From: Eonycteris spelaea
Taxonomy: Eukaryota > Chordata > Mammalia > Chiroptera > Pteropodidae
Assembly: GCA_003508835.1 (NCBI GenBank)
Contig: PUFA01000116.1
Coordinates: 806,001-870,000 of the forward strand
Reading direction: 5' to 3'
DNA: 64,000 bases
Program-made: the position numbers and the translations under genes
Notes under the pieces: model-generated
Database searches by the model: none
Seen by the model: the letters and a program-made list of their open reading frames with translations, nothing else
Told to the model about the DNA's origin: nothing
In this document: positions 34,740-46,739 of the stretch, piece after piece
How the letters are laid out: each line of letters opens with the position of its first letter
Position numbering within the stretch: the stretch's first letter is position 1

Positions 34740-36010
34740 GAAGACTACCATAGTGTGCACTGAGAGGCTTCCTTTAACATTCTCAAACGGTTTCAAAAGT
34801 TTCAGCTGAAGTTTCAGTGTTTCTTCATCTTTATTCCATATGCGATCCCTTTAGGCAACAAACCTGCCTTCGGGAAGTTTCCCGTTCTTCCTGAGTTTCT
34901 TCCTGAGGGCGTGTGGTGGCCGTGTGGGGACCGACCTGTGCCGGCCCTGTGGCCAGCGGGGCCTGGGGCTCCTGCCAATGTGGCCGCCAGGGTTGGGGAG
35001 CAGGTTCTGCAGTTGGGACGTGGGGGCGGGGAGCGGCGGGAGCTGAAAACCAGGTTGCTGCGAGGCGTCTCGGGGACCCCGAGGCGTCCACAGCGATGCC
35101 CTCGCGCTTGGAGGCTGCCCAGCTTCCCCAAGCTGACAGATTCCTGGAGGGTGGTTTATTTTTCAATCAGGGATGACCTTTTCCTGTTGTGGATTTATTG
35201 TTCCATCTGCCCCCAGCAGCCATGTCTGGGAAAGAGAGAAGCCTGGCCGTGGCACCCCAACACTGACCAGGCTGCTGCTGGGCCCCGCTCAGCGTTCGGG
35301 GTGCCACCTGCCCGCCCACCGCCCACCAGCACCTCGGGCACCTGGAGACGCAGACCCTTTCTCAGGGCTTGCCCTCCCCTCCTGCCTGCTCCCTGTCAAA
35401 ATCGCACTCAGCCCCCAGCGCCGAGGACGAGTGAGGGACTGTGAAGGACTCTACCCTCAGCGGCAGGCTCGAGGAGGTGACCCGGCGTGTCTGAGACGAC
35501 AGCTTCGGGGCCCGGCTGGAGAGCGCAGTCTGGCGGCGAGGACTGCTTTGTGCCCTGGTGTGATTTGTGTCAGTTTCAGTTACATGGGGAGGAACGGTGC
35601 GTGTGACGTGCCAGCCCAGAGCCTTCTGCTCCACGGGGCCCTCGAGGCAATTTCGGGTCACACACGTTCAGAACCGGAGCACCCGCCTGAGACGGCCAAG
35701 CTCGGCCCCTCCGCGTTCGGCTGTGGGTGAGCCAAGCCTGGCTGGTGGCCTAAATGGGATCTCTAGCTGCCGCAAGCCTTCCAGAGCCTTCCAGAGCCTT
35801 CCTGAGCCTTCCTGAGCCTTCCTGAGCCTTGGCAGCATGTCAGGGACCAGAGGGCATCGTGTGCTAGGAAATCTCACAAAGTAAGACCCTCCGGTGCCTC
35901 TTGTTCTTACCTGCTCCTGGCGCAAGCTCGCAGCCTGGCGCCCCTCACGAAGCTCTTCCTCACGGCTTCCTTTCAAAGCAGCTGCTTCCTCTGGAAGCTT
36001 CTGTGGTGGC
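34740..36010. other. Intron 1 sequence, nothing else recognised
   Basis: Apart from the minisatellite at 35774-35832, no gene or nameable repeat is seen. Confidence 0.4.
35774..35832. repeat. 10-bp minisatellite, AGCCTTCCWG units
   Basis: Six consecutive units of AGCCTTCCAG or AGCCTTCCTG are present. The two variants are grouped (CAG first, CTG after), which suggests block duplication. Confidence 0.92.
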
Positions 36011-36020
36011 TGCCGTCTGT

Positions 36021-36034
36021 GCTGCAGGGGGCGC
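36021..36034 (+). promoter_or_regulatory. CTCF-like core motif, forward orientation
   Basis: GCTGCAGGGGGCGC matches 12 of 14 positions of CCASYAGRKGGCRS with the GCAGGGGGCGC core intact. It adjoins a moderately CG-rich stretch (36170-36720). Confidence 0.4.
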
Positions 36035-36169
36035 TGCACCGGCCCTCCGCCTGCGTGTTCCTCGTCTCCACGACGTTCCTCCCGGCCAGGACCGAAGTGC
36101 ACGAGGCTGCGGGTCTCCCTGCCTTCTGTTTGCCTAGCGCCCCCGAGTTGGTTGCGGGGTTCCAGGCAT

Positions 36170-36720
36170 GTGCGTCATTAGGAGAGGAGCCACCGAGAGG
36201 GAGCGAGCACGAGGTGGCCGTGGAGAGGGCGCGCGGCGTGAAGCGGGCAGCCCGTCCTGCGTGAAACGACAAAATGAAAGCGGACAAAGAGGGGGCCTTC
36301 GAAGGGCCGGCCGTGCCGCCGGGGGTGAGGACGTGCCTCCCCAGTGACAGGCTCCTGCTTCGCGGTCCGAGCAGCGTCCGAGCGAGGGCAGCGTCACCAC
36401 CGGCAAAAGAAGGTAGGACGAAGGCTTCGCGGAGCAGCCGTCCCCGACCCGCCAGTGTCCCCGTGCGGCTGCGGGTCCCCTCGCCGGAGGGCTGGGGGGG
36501 CACCTCATCCCAGGCACAAGCTTGGCCCACGGCGTTTGGCTTGGGGGCTCCTGGCTGCAGATGGCACAGGATTGGGCACAGGGTCGGTGCTGGATTCCGG
36601 GGACGCTGAGATGTGTGAAGCCAGGTCCGTCCCACACGGGCCGGGGCGGGAGGGGGCGGGGAGGGCACGCGCCGCCGGCTCCTGGGTGGCGAGCTCCGGT
36701 CGCCTCTGCCGCGGTGACGT
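36170..36720. promoter_or_regulatory. Secondary CpG-rich block in intron 1
   Basis: CG dinucleotides are frequent (for example 36190-36260 and 36420-36500). No TATA box or exon is recognisable. It could be a minor island, an enhancer or simply part of a GC-rich isochore. Confidence 0.3.
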
Positions 36721-36724
36721 GCGT

Positions 36725-39700
36725 GGGGTCTGAGAGCGTCCTGCCTCGTGTCCCAGGTCCTTGTGGCCCTTCGACGTCATCGCTGCGGTTTGCCCTGGCT
36801 CCCCTTGTGGCGGGGCAGGGCTCCCTCGGAGCCGCCAGATGGAACCCAGGTCCCGGCTCCCCCGGCCGGCGTCCGCCTCCTCCCCATCGCTGTCTTCATG
36901 CATGGCTTGGGGTGCCGTTCAGATTCTCCCCTGGCATGGACCCCTGAAGGGGAATGGCCCACTTCTAGAGTGTGAACGTATGACTCTAACTTTCAATTAC
37001 ACACGTAAGGGGTGAGCCTGGGCCACCAAAAAACCAGAAGCTACAAAGAAGCAAAAATAAATAGATTGAAGGGGGCGGGGTGTGAGCCTGTTAGAACCGA
37101 GGTGGGCGAAGCCAGGCGTTGGAGGGAAGGGGCCTGCGATCGGTCCTGACGTTGCTGCTGATGCGTCCGTAACCTTGGGGACTCCGCCGCTCTGCGCTAC
37201 GGTTTCCTCGTCGTGACATAGAGTATTTTACCCATCTCCCTGTTGGGCAAGTTGAGGTGTAGCTTATGTACATGCCCCGCACTAAAAACACAGGGAAAAC
37301 ATCAGTTCCAGAACAGAGGTAAGGCTGTCACCTGCAGATGCCCGGGAAGCCTGGTGGCTTTCCTGTGGGGACCCGTGAGAACTCTGGGTGACAGCTCTGT
37401 GCAGGCCCGAGAGGGTGGAAGGTTGGGCGGCCGTGGCCGGGCCCCCGAGGGCCTGGCGTACCGCGGCCCGCCGAGGGTCTGGAGCTTATTCTCTAGGTCG
37501 CGCGGAGCCCGTGTTCTGGGTTTTGTCTTGTCTTTTCCCGTCTGGCGAGGGCGCGGAGAGTCATGCTCAGAAAGCGGCACTCGGGAAGATTCGAGTCGTG
37601 GTGGGGACCAGAGGGACGTGCCCCGGGCAGGACTGTCCCCAAGACCTGCAGGCTGGGCCGACGATGGTTCCGGCGTTGCTGACGTCTTTGATGTATTGAG
37701 GCTTCTCCTCCGGGGGTGGTGGTGACCTCCCGCCTCCATGGAGGGCAGGTGGGGGCAGAGCGCAGAGCCCTGACAAGGAAACGCAAAGCCTCGGGTGCCG
37801 CGGAGGCGTGGGGAGCGAGGACACGCAGGTAGGAGCAATGACCACGTTTGTGGTCAGGAGCTTGCGCACCAGAGCCGAGCGCCTGATACTGCTGCGTCTC
37901 TGAGGCACACACACTGGGCTCCCGAGACGCGGGATTGCTGGCAGCCAGACCTGCGGCAAGTCCCCGACGCCCCGTCCGTCACTTCCAGGCTCCGGGCTCC
38001 CGCGGAGCCGGCTTTGCACACTTTGGATGGTGGAGCCCATTTTCCTGGCATGTCCAGCGATTCCAAGCAAAACCAAGGACGGTTTCTTTTTTTCTCTTCG
38101 GGCTTGTTTGTATGCTTTGGAATAAAGCACACAGATGATAAAACAAGGCCCGCTAAGCCAGCCAGGCCAGCTCCAGAACCAGCAGGAGAACACGTTGTGA
38201 CTGGCTGGGTCTCCGCTGGACACTCCGACCAGCGGCCCCACGCTGGCTGCAGGGTGGCGGCCCTTCGCTCGTCACTAAATGGCATCCGGCTTTTGCTAAA
38301 CCAAGAGTGGACGCTGGCACTGCCCCGTGGTTCGGGAACAGTCTCTGCGCATCCCGAGCCAGTGCTCACGTTGGTCCCCATGCTTGCTTGTCTGTCACCC
38401 CACGCAGCCCTGGGCATATGCACAGCAAGTGTTTTCACTCGGAGTCTTTCCTCGGGGGAGCACGTGAGGATCAGAGAAGTGGCCGAGCTGGGCCTCGCCT
38501 TGGGCTGCGGTCACGGAATGCTGGCCTTCAGGTCAGGTGACACATTGCTCGTTCTCCGGGTGAGGGGGCAGCCTTCCAGCTTCAGATGACTTTCTCAGGT
38601 CATCGGCCGTGTGGGGCCACACGGGGGCAGGCCTCGGGATTCGCGGTACCCAGAGAGACCTCACCACCATGCCATGCCTCTGCTGCCGGACACCGACTGC
38701 CCTTTACCCATCGAAAGGCACCTTAGGAAACTCCATTAGAAGTTTCCCGAAGTTCCAGGCCCTCCCTCAGCCACGTTTCTGCGTGCGACCCTTGGCGGAT
38801 GGGCGTCCAGCGACCTTCTGCCACCTCCGGGAAGCTCTCCGTCATGCCTCGTCCACGTCTGCCCTTCCTGTCTGTCACCCTGACCGCGCCACAGAATCGC
38901 CAGTCGAATCCCATCGTCGTCGAAGAACGGAGTCTTCACAGAAGAGCCCTCCTCCGCACGAGCACCTGTAGCGACGGTCACTCGCTGTCCTCGAGGCAGC
39001 CCCTCCATCGCGGAAGAGGAGGGCGCGTCCGTTTCCTGGACCAGTGAGCAGCGCAGGGCTGAGAGAGGGGGACCCTCACTTTCTCCTCACGAGCCGAGTC
39101 CATTTCTTTCCCTTCCGGCTCGCACGCGCCTTCGGGCAGCTAGTGTGTTCGGGATGTGCCCGGGATGTGTCTTTGCTCAGGTTTGGGGAGACACACTGAC
39201 ACCAGCAGCGAGAAGTTCTTTACCCTCAGAGGCTCTGCCGGCCCCCGGGGTGGTGCCTCAGCGGGTCAGGCGGCCCAGGGAGCGGAAGATGCGGGCAGGG
39301 GCTCCACCGGGGGAGGCCGGGGAGGCCGGGGCGGCCCAGGACTGGCGAGTGACAGCGCAGGGCGTGGGGACCGCCCAGGTTGTCCGAGACCTGCCTCAGG
39401 CGATGCGGGTGGGGGAGATGGTGGAGGAGATGGGGGTGCGGGCTCGGCGGTGGCTGGTTTGTGAACGGGAGGCACGTCCCAGGTGAGCGATTTGCCATCT
39501 GGGGGAACTGGCCACGGCTGGGTGGGCGGCCCCTCCAGAGGGAGCAGGCCCCATATGGCAAAGCTTCAGCACGATGGGCGGTAAGACGTGGCTGACACAC
39601 GGGCGGGCGCCTGTTTCCTTCCGGAAGTCTGCAGGTTGTCGGCGGGGGCTGGGGGGAAGGTAGGGGGCGGGGAGGAGGCAGGAGGCAGACCGGTGCTTCA

Positions 39701-41750
39701 GATTTCGCTGGCAGAGCTTTTCAGAAGGACCTTCGCCATCATTCTTGCCAGAAAAACCTGTGTTCTCTATCCCCGAGGGCAGGGGTCCCCAGGGGCCATC
39801 CCGGTTTCCGAAACCCCAGCCTTGTTTCCTTCTGCAGCTCCCCGGCCTTTGCCTGAAGGGGGGTGGGGACAGTGGGGGGGGGTGGCGGCTGTGGTGCCCG
39901 CCAGACCTCAAGCCCAGATGCCCTCGACCCCCATCACGGGCCTCTCCCGCCTTCATCCGCCTGGATGCCTGTCTTTTTAAAACTCCCGGCCCGGCCCCCC
40001 CTCCGGCTCACTGGCCTGCGGAGTGAGGAGGCGCCGCCCCCAGCCCCTCGCACAGGTGGGACGGGCGCTCAGTGCGCGGCAGCCGGTCCGCGAGGGGCTC
40101 TGCCCGCGTGCGGAGCCAGCCCTGGCCCACAGGACTGTCGCCTGCGCTGCCTGCCTCAGGCCAGCTCATGCTGTCAGCCGTCTGCTTGTCACACGGCTTT
40201 GGGGACTGGGGACCCACGGAGCCCTGGGCCCCGTCTGTCACGGGTGTGCCGAGGCGGCAGCTCCGAGAGCCCCCGAACCCTGGCACGCGGCTGGGCTGCA
40301 GGGGCCGGGGAGCCCCCGTTTCACGGACCTGCGGAGCGAGGCAGCAGGAGTTTTGAGCGCCGGGAGCACGGCGTGTGTCGCTGTCACCAGCCCTGCAGTC
40401 TGAGCAGCACCTCGCCGAGGGAGGCCTGCAGGACGCTCGGGGCGCAGTAAGCAGACGCTCCGGAGCCGGGGTGTGGCCGTGCCCTCCGCGGTGCTTTGTC
40501 CCCCTCCCCCCCCTCCCCGTGCACGGCTGATGCTGGGCTGCGTGTGGTTCTGCTGGGGCCTCTGATCAAAGCGCACGCCCCGGGAGGAACCGAATGCCCC
40601 TTCCATGCCTTGGGGCTGTGTGTTTTCTCATTATGTAACTTTTCTGGGTGCTTTGCAGAGAAGAGCTGGAGAAGGTGGTATGTGTGGGGGCGTGTTCACC
40701 TCTGTGCCTTCTCGGCAATCCTGTCGCTCCTCCCTTACCAGCTGCGGGGGGGGGGGGGGGGCGGAGCTGCTGGCTCCTGCCGGGTGGGGTCCCCTCCCCG
40801 CCTTGCCACCCCGGCTTCAAGTGCCCTCGCTGAAGTCTCAGCGAACTCGACGTTCCCTGCCCTTCCTCCCCCTCTCCCTGAGTCATCATTGATTCAGTTT
40901 GTCCCAAACAGAAGAGATTGAGGATGATGGGGGTGGGGGAAGGGTGTTGGGCATGGCTCGTGGGGTCCCTTGGGTGGCTCTTGACCACAGGCACAAGCCA
41001 CTTGGTCTCCTGCCGGAGCGGGGCCGGGCTCCGGAAAGCGAACTTGCTGCTTTTTAACTGATGGGGAGCACACTGAAGAAGCGGGGGGAGGGGGAGAGGA
41101 GGAGGAGATGGGAGGGGGCTTCGCCCAGGACTGAGCTTGGCTCCCTGGTGGCGACAGGGGGTGGACGGTGAGACCAGGCAGCCAGGGGAGCTGCCGCTGG
41201 ACAGGGCTGGACGCGGCGGCAGCCGGCTGTGCCCCCGCCGCTGCCGCTGTGTGCCCGGCGCGTTGAGCAAGCCACTTCGTTTTGGTTTGGGGTGGGGGGG
41301 TGTTGCCCTGTAGTCACCCCCATAAGCCAGGGGCGTGGTGCAGAGTCTGTGGTTCCCAGCGTCCTGGCGATCGGCAGGGACCCGGGAGGTGTTACAACCG
41401 AAGGAGGAGGCTTGATCCGGTGCTGCTGACCGCAGTGCGGACGGGGAAACGAGTATTAACAGTGCGAGACTCTCGTCGCCCACAGGGCAGCCGCGCAGAG
41501 CAGCCCCGCATCCCCGTCCCGCACCCCACCCCCGGCCTGCACCGTCTGTTTCCCACAGTTTTGTGTCGGGTTGTCTCAGGTGGTTCTCATAGGTGGAGTC
41601 CGTTGGTAACTCCCGTTGCTCAGCCAGGGTTTCCGTTTCTTGGAAGGATTTGTCTCCCTCGCACCTTGTCCGTGGCTCTCAGCGGCTTCTGTTTTGGTAC
41701 ACGCTTATTAACCGTGTCTTAGGCACCGGGCACCATGTTTGACATTTTCA
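36725..41750. other. Intron 1 sequence, no supportable gene
   Basis: A weak MIR-like stretch lies around 37190-37255 and a 16-base G-run at 40746-40761. CG-rich patches occur at 39230-39480 and 40020-40460. The longest frame here (305 aa, minus, 40566-41483) is low-complexity and has no family resemblance. Confidence 0.4.
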
Positions 41751-41767
41751 TGGATGTTCATTATTTT

Positions 41768-41986
41768 ATTTATTTTTATCTTTATTTTTAGGCGAGGCAA
41801 CCCTTGGGTGACCTCACAGATCGCAAGGACCTTGTCGGCTTACAATCTCTTACTTTTTTAGTTTTTACGCCTCCAGCACCTGGTCTTCCGAGGTGGTCTC
41901 CCATCCAAGTACTAACCAGGCCCGCCCCTGCTTCGCTTCCGAGATCAGATGGGATCGGGCTTGCTTGGGGTGGCAGGGCCGTAGAC
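41768..41986 (-). mobile_element. 5S-rRNA-derived SINE or chimeric retroposon
   Basis: On the minus strand the element starts exactly at 5S rRNA nucleotide 1 (GTCTACGGCC at 41986) and carries a full-length 5S-like head to about 41867. An unrelated body of about 75 bases and an A-rich tail (41768-41791) follow. It is flanked by 17-base direct repeats: TGGATGTTCATTATTTT (41751-41767) and TGGATGCTCACCATCTT (41987-42003). These agree at 13 of 17 positions, and all four differences are C/T transitions. The minus-strand junction AATT|AAGATGG resembles an L1-endonuclease site. This is the structure of an L1-mobilised SINE. 5S-headed SINEs are known from fruit bats and springhare. A one-off chimeric 5S pseudogene is the alternative. 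Confidence 0.8.
41867..41986 (-). pseudogene. 5S rRNA-like sequence, head of the retroposon
   Basis: Read on the minus strand, it aligns end to end with mammalian 5S rRNA without large gaps. The runs ATCTGATCTCGGAAGC, GGGCCTGGTTAGTACTTGG and ATGGGAGACC are preserved, so most of the internal pol III promoter (box A to box C) is recognisable. Roughly 15% of positions differ by eye, many at former CpG sites, and the T-run terminator is lost. It is not a functional 5S gene. Confidence 0.88.
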
Positions 41987-42003
41987 TGGATGCTCACCAT
42001 CTT

Positions 42004-42125
42004 AATTCCCATTTTACACATAAGGAAAGTGAGGCTCTGTGAACTCGGACCATTTGCCAGGTCGCACAGCCAGCAATCGGCAAACTAGGGTTCACAGCCG
42101 GCCCTCTGACTCCGGGGTGCCCCTC
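42004..42125 (-). repeat. MIR fragment interrupted by the 5S-derived element
   Basis: The plus strand reads AATTCCCATTTTACACATAAGG, split here as CCCATTTTACACATAAGG, then AAAGTGAGGCTCTGTGAAC and GGTCGCACAGCCAGCAATCG, the reverse complement of MIR. The matching other end (GGCACCGGGCACCATGTTTG) lies before 41751, so the retroposon landed within an older repeat. Confidence 0.65.
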
Positions 42126-42529
42126 ACTCCGCACCGTGCGGGCATGTGGTGAGTGTCTGGCGATGGACTTGCACATTCACTGTTATCGTGGCCTGGTGGC
42201 TTAGCAAGCATCCGCAGTGGGGCCGACGGGCCAGGGGCTCCCAGCAGGCTCTGCACCTCCCCACCCCTCCAGCCTGAGGTCCTCATTTCCTAACACCCGG
42301 GGTGAGCAGCGTGCGCCCCTGAATTCTGTATGCTCTCCAGCAAAACTCACGTCTGCTGGAGCAAACCTCTCCCGTGAGCACGACTTGAGACCTAGGGCCC
42401 TGGAGGGGGTTAATGACAGAATGCAGGGTGCAGACCTCGTCACCGAGGTGTGAGAAGGGCCCAGGGAACTGGTCGGCAGTATCCCCCACCCCCTGCCCCC
42501 TGACGCCAGAGCCCCTCAGACTTGAAGTT

Positions 42530-42650
42530 TGAGTCTCTGTCCTACTCATTACCATCTGGGGACCACGGGCAAATCGTTTCATCTTTTCTGAGCTTGATTT
42601 TTATTCTAAAGGTGGTGATCACGGCGAGGTATCACAGGGGTGAGGTGAAG
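42530..42650 (+). repeat. MIR fragment
   Basis: The order TTGAGTCTCTGTCCTACTCA, GGGCAAATCGTTTCATC, TTTCTGAGCTTGATTTTTA then GGTGGTGATCA follows MIR in sense orientation with CpG and indel decay. Confidence 0.6.
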
Positions 42651-42654
42651 ACCG

Positions 42655-45600
42655 GTTGACCAAGCCGGTCGCCGGCACGTCAGAGATGCCCCGTCAACAG
42701 CAGCCGCCCACCCATGAGGGGAGCCGTCGGTTGTGGGGGGGCCTGGCCGAGCCCGGCAGAGCACCCGTCACGGCGGTGCCTTGCCTCAACTTGGTTTTCG
42801 GACGGCATTCTCTGGGTCTTAGCACTTCGATTACTCATGGGGAGTTGGAGGTAGGAAGGCCGTGGGCTCCGTCAAGTTGATATAGTCCCTTTGCCACTCC
42901 AGTCCAGCCAGCGCTTCCCCTGTCCTTGGCGATGGTCGAGTCCAGCTCCCACCCCCTACCCCCCCCCCCCCCACCCCCCGCCTATGGCACTGGACACAGT
43001 TTGTCCTCTGGTGGGTTGTCTGTTATCTCACTGTTATCTCAACGTGGTTCCCCTGCCGAGCCTTCTTTGGAAGGTCACGGTGGCCCGTTTGTGTTATCTT
43101 CCCTGCATCACAAATCCCCTTCTTGATTTCCTTTAGCATCTTCCACGAGGGAGATACAGCCCTGGGTGGGGGGGGGGAGCAGGGAGAAAGTAGGAGAAAA
43201 AAACAAAGCCAGACTTGGGTTTTTGTTTTGCCTTCACTTTGCAGGCGAGGTGCGTGGTGGCATTTTATTGCTTAATGTCTGCTTTTAAGGGAGTCTGCCA
43301 TCTGCCTGGTAATAGAGGCTTCAGCTTGTTAGTCACCCGTGAGTTAGAGCCTCGCCATACAGATTCAGTAAATAAGAGAACAGATGCCAGCGAGGCCACC
43401 GGAGCAGAGCCAGCCGCCGTCTGCGGGCTGCTCGTGGGCGCCCCACTGCCGTGGTGGGCGCCGGCACCCTGGCGGGGGTTCCTGGGGGCCCCGTTCTTTC
43501 CCGGCCTGGTCCTCCTTTCCTCTTGGGTCCGGGACCCCTGTGGGTTGGGGCACCTTGGACAGAGTTTCACTGCATCTCGGAGAGAGAACCAGATATGGAA
43601 TCAGGAGCAGGGACGAGGGGAGACGAAGCACCCCGCCGAGGAAGGCTCAGTCCGGCTTTTTCTCCTCTCGTAACCCAAGCAGCGTGCGTGTTGGGACCTC
43701 ACACGCAGACTTTCTCCAGGGTTTGCAAGCCGCGTCGGCCAAGGCACGTTGTCCCGACAGGGAGTAAGCGGGGGGCTGATGCGTGTGGGCGTTGGGGGTG
43801 CTTGGGGGCAGCCTGTGCTCAGGAGGAGGTCGTGGTCCTCCCTCAGTGCAGGGACAGAGCACAGCGCTCAAACTGCCGGGCCGCAAGCAGACGCTTCCGT
43901 GAGTCACGGTGGGTGTGGGACGCCCTCTCTTGGGAAGGAAAAAAATGACAAAACATGAAAGAATGGGTTAAGGCAAAACGGCTCCTTCTGGATGAGAGAG
44001 ACACTGACCCTGGGACATGTCACCACGGCTCTGAGGGTGGTCGGGGTAGAGCCTCAACTGTCGGATGTGAAATACGCCCACCTATGCAGCTTCTCCGAGC
44101 TGGGAGGCGCGTGAAGGTGTTTTTAGAAATATTTTCACCAATGAGGATCGGAAGGGCGATCTTTCCTTTTCCAACAATCAGGCTGCGTGTAATCCGTTCA
44201 CCGCCACTGCTGGCGTCTGATCCTTCCCTTCCCGCCTTCGGCAGGACACGAGCGATGCCCAAGGTGAGTTTTCGGGGTCACGGGCCCTTCCCCCAGTGAG
44301 GAGGACCGGACTCAGCAGCCAGGCAAGTGTCCCTGTTTCCGAGTCCGGAGCGAGCTGACCGGGAGGAGACTGGCTGTGTCTCGGGCAGGGCGTCTGCCTG
44401 TTAGCAATGAGCGGGGTTGATAAGCTTTGGAGGCTGAGAAGATGCAGGTGAGGAGAGGGAAGCCTCCGGGTACCACACGCCGGGGGGAGCCTGGCGCAGC
44501 CCCCCCACGCCGCCCCCAGCTCTAGGCGGGGCCACAGTGCCCCTTTCGAGGGAGACGACCTGACTCCTGACACGTGCCAGGGCTTCCTGGTGACCCTGTT
44601 GCCCATGCTCGGCTGACACGGGGCTGGCAGGTGGGGGTGACGGGGCTGAGCTAGGATTCTTGTTTGGCGCTATTTCCTGCTCATTTGCGGAGCCCCCTGG
44701 CCCCTGGTGGGATTTGCCCTTCACGTCAGGCCAAGACCCCAGCCAGCACTCACCCGGAACCGCCAGGCCTGGCCCGGAGCAGGCGGCGGGCATCTGTCGC
44801 CACCCACGTGCTCTGAGTCATCCCACACTTATCTGCTCAAACCACAGAGCCTTGAAATGCTCTTGCCAGCTAGACTTGCAGCTCAGATCCAGGGGACACT
44901 GGGAAAGACGGATGGCTTGTGGAGGAGGAGAGGACATGTTCCCATCAGGCCGGGGGGTGAGGACAGGAGCTTGGAGGGCCAGCTTGGGGGCCTGGGAACC
45001 CCTCTCTTCTCTGTCCCCTGGGATGCTGTCAGGATGCCCCTCCAGGCCCTGCCAGACCCCTGGTGGTCTCACTAGCGGCCATCTGGCAGCTCTCCCCAGA
45101 GGGACTTCGGGGTATGGGCCGTCCACGCAACGGGTTCCACCCACGTGCCCCACTGGGGAGGAAGTCCTTCAGCCGAGGGGCCCGGCTCCCCGGTTGTCCA
45201 GGTGTGGCACACCTCCCCCACACGGGAGTCTCCCGAGGGCTGCGGAAACGTCAGCCCGGTCCTGCCCAGCCCCTCCAAACCGGAACCCCCTGCGTTCCCA
45301 GTTCCCAGCAGCGTCTTCCACACGCCGCCGGGGCCGGCTTTGCCAGGAAGAAACTTAGAGTAGACCGAGTGGAAGTTGACCTTTCCCCCGCCTGCTCCTG
45401 CATCGGAAGAGAAGATTCCAGACCGTTTCGCCCAAGGTGCAGCTAGGCACCAAGTGTAGCAGCCTCTCCCCAATCAGCTTTCTCTGATTTCACTCACGGA
45501 GAAAGAAAAGGCCATCATCGTGCAATTGCAAAACAAACAAACAGACAGACAACCCAGAGTGTTTTGATACTCCCAGGCGCCTGGGTGCTCCGGTGCCCCC

Positions 45601-46560
45601 GAGCCCTAGCTGAGGTGCATTAGAACCCGCACTTCACAAGGGCACGAACCGGACGTCACCGGTCTCTGACACTGCAGGTCCTCGGGGGTCCCAGCGACTG
45701 CAGTCTGACGAAGGAATTACGGGGAGCAAGGAGGTTGGGTTGACTGGAAACGAGATAGGCCCACTGGTGACATTCCACTTCACGCTCAAAGAGTCCCATG
45801 TCCCTCCCTGGTGCTCAGTGGTCCCTGCACTTCCTGCTTGGCTCGGGGGCGAGGGGTGGTTTCAGGAGGGTGCTGGGCCTCAACGCCTTAGTCCATGAGC
45901 TCCATGGGCATCCCCTTCCCCAGTCGGGAGGCCTCCCCTCAAGTCCAGGTCCCCACTCCCGTGCCCCCCCGGCGGGCCTCACCCAAGCACGTTTCTGTGT
46001 GGCCACCCCCACCCTGCTACATGTCTCTCTCCTGCCCCCTGGGCCTGCAGGGTCGTCTTCTGGAATGAGCTGATCGGAGGAGGGCTTAGCGAGTGAGTTC
46101 TCCTCCTAGTTACCTTGTAAATGCTGCCCTGACCCAAATAAGGGGGCTTCGGGCAGGCAGTCCGAGCACCTGTGTAGGCTAGTGACCTCTGACATTGCAG
46201 GGGATTTCGCTTTGGGAGAAATTGGGCTTTTCGTGTCCGACACATTTTCCTCCCGGGAGTGAAGCAACTGTGCACGTAAGCTGGGTTCCGGAAGGCAAAA
46301 TGCTGGCCTTTTCAGACCTCGGGTAGAAGGGACAGCTGCACCCTCTCTGATGGGTGCGACAGGCACTTTGACACCGCGCGGGCAATTGAAACTGGAGAAT
46401 TGTGCTAGAGAGTAAAGTATAACTGTCACTCACAGCACAGCTGCTTCCTGAAGATTCTACGTCCACCGCGTGGGAAAGCACATTTAATATTCCAGGATTC
46501 ATAACGCGAATATCTGTAGATGGCTTGTGTCTCTTCTTTCTCCTCTATGGTATGGGGGTT
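42655..46560. other. Intron 1 sequence, no supportable gene
   Basis: The interval has a 14-base C-run (42959-42972), a G-run near 43169-43178 and CAAA/CAGA-type short tandem units around 45528-45550. No exon or confidently named repeat is present. Confidence 0.4.
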
Positions 46561-46569
46561 GGCGATGGT

Positions 46570-46735
46570 TGACTGGTTACTTTTTGGTCAGCTTTGTTGA
46601 TGTACAGTTTGTGTGCAATGAAATCACCAGGGGGATTGTGAAAAATGTATACGGCCGTGTGACCGCCACCACAGTCATAGATTATATGTCCATCACCTTC
46701 AAAAATCCCTGCTGTCCCTTTGCAGCCTCTGCACC
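46570..46735 (+). mobile_element. Old L1 3' UTR-like fragment
   Basis: The order resembles the classical L1M 3' end: GTCAGCTTTGTTGATGTACAG, split by decay, then GAAATCACCAG, GTGACCGCCACCACAGTCAT, AGATTATATGTCCATCACC and CAAAAATCCCTGCTGTCCC. It is strongly diverged. Confidence 0.5.
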
Positions 46736-46739
46736 CCCG

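Noticed and set aside
40566..41483. 305-aa minus-strand open frame
   Set aside because: Low-complexity Pro/Ser-rich translation with no domain. It crosses G-runs, and no splice or promoter context supports it.
41867..41986. Functional 5S rRNA gene
   Set aside because: About 15% of positions differ from 5S rRNA, the terminator is lost, and it is embedded in a retroposed unit with target-site duplications.
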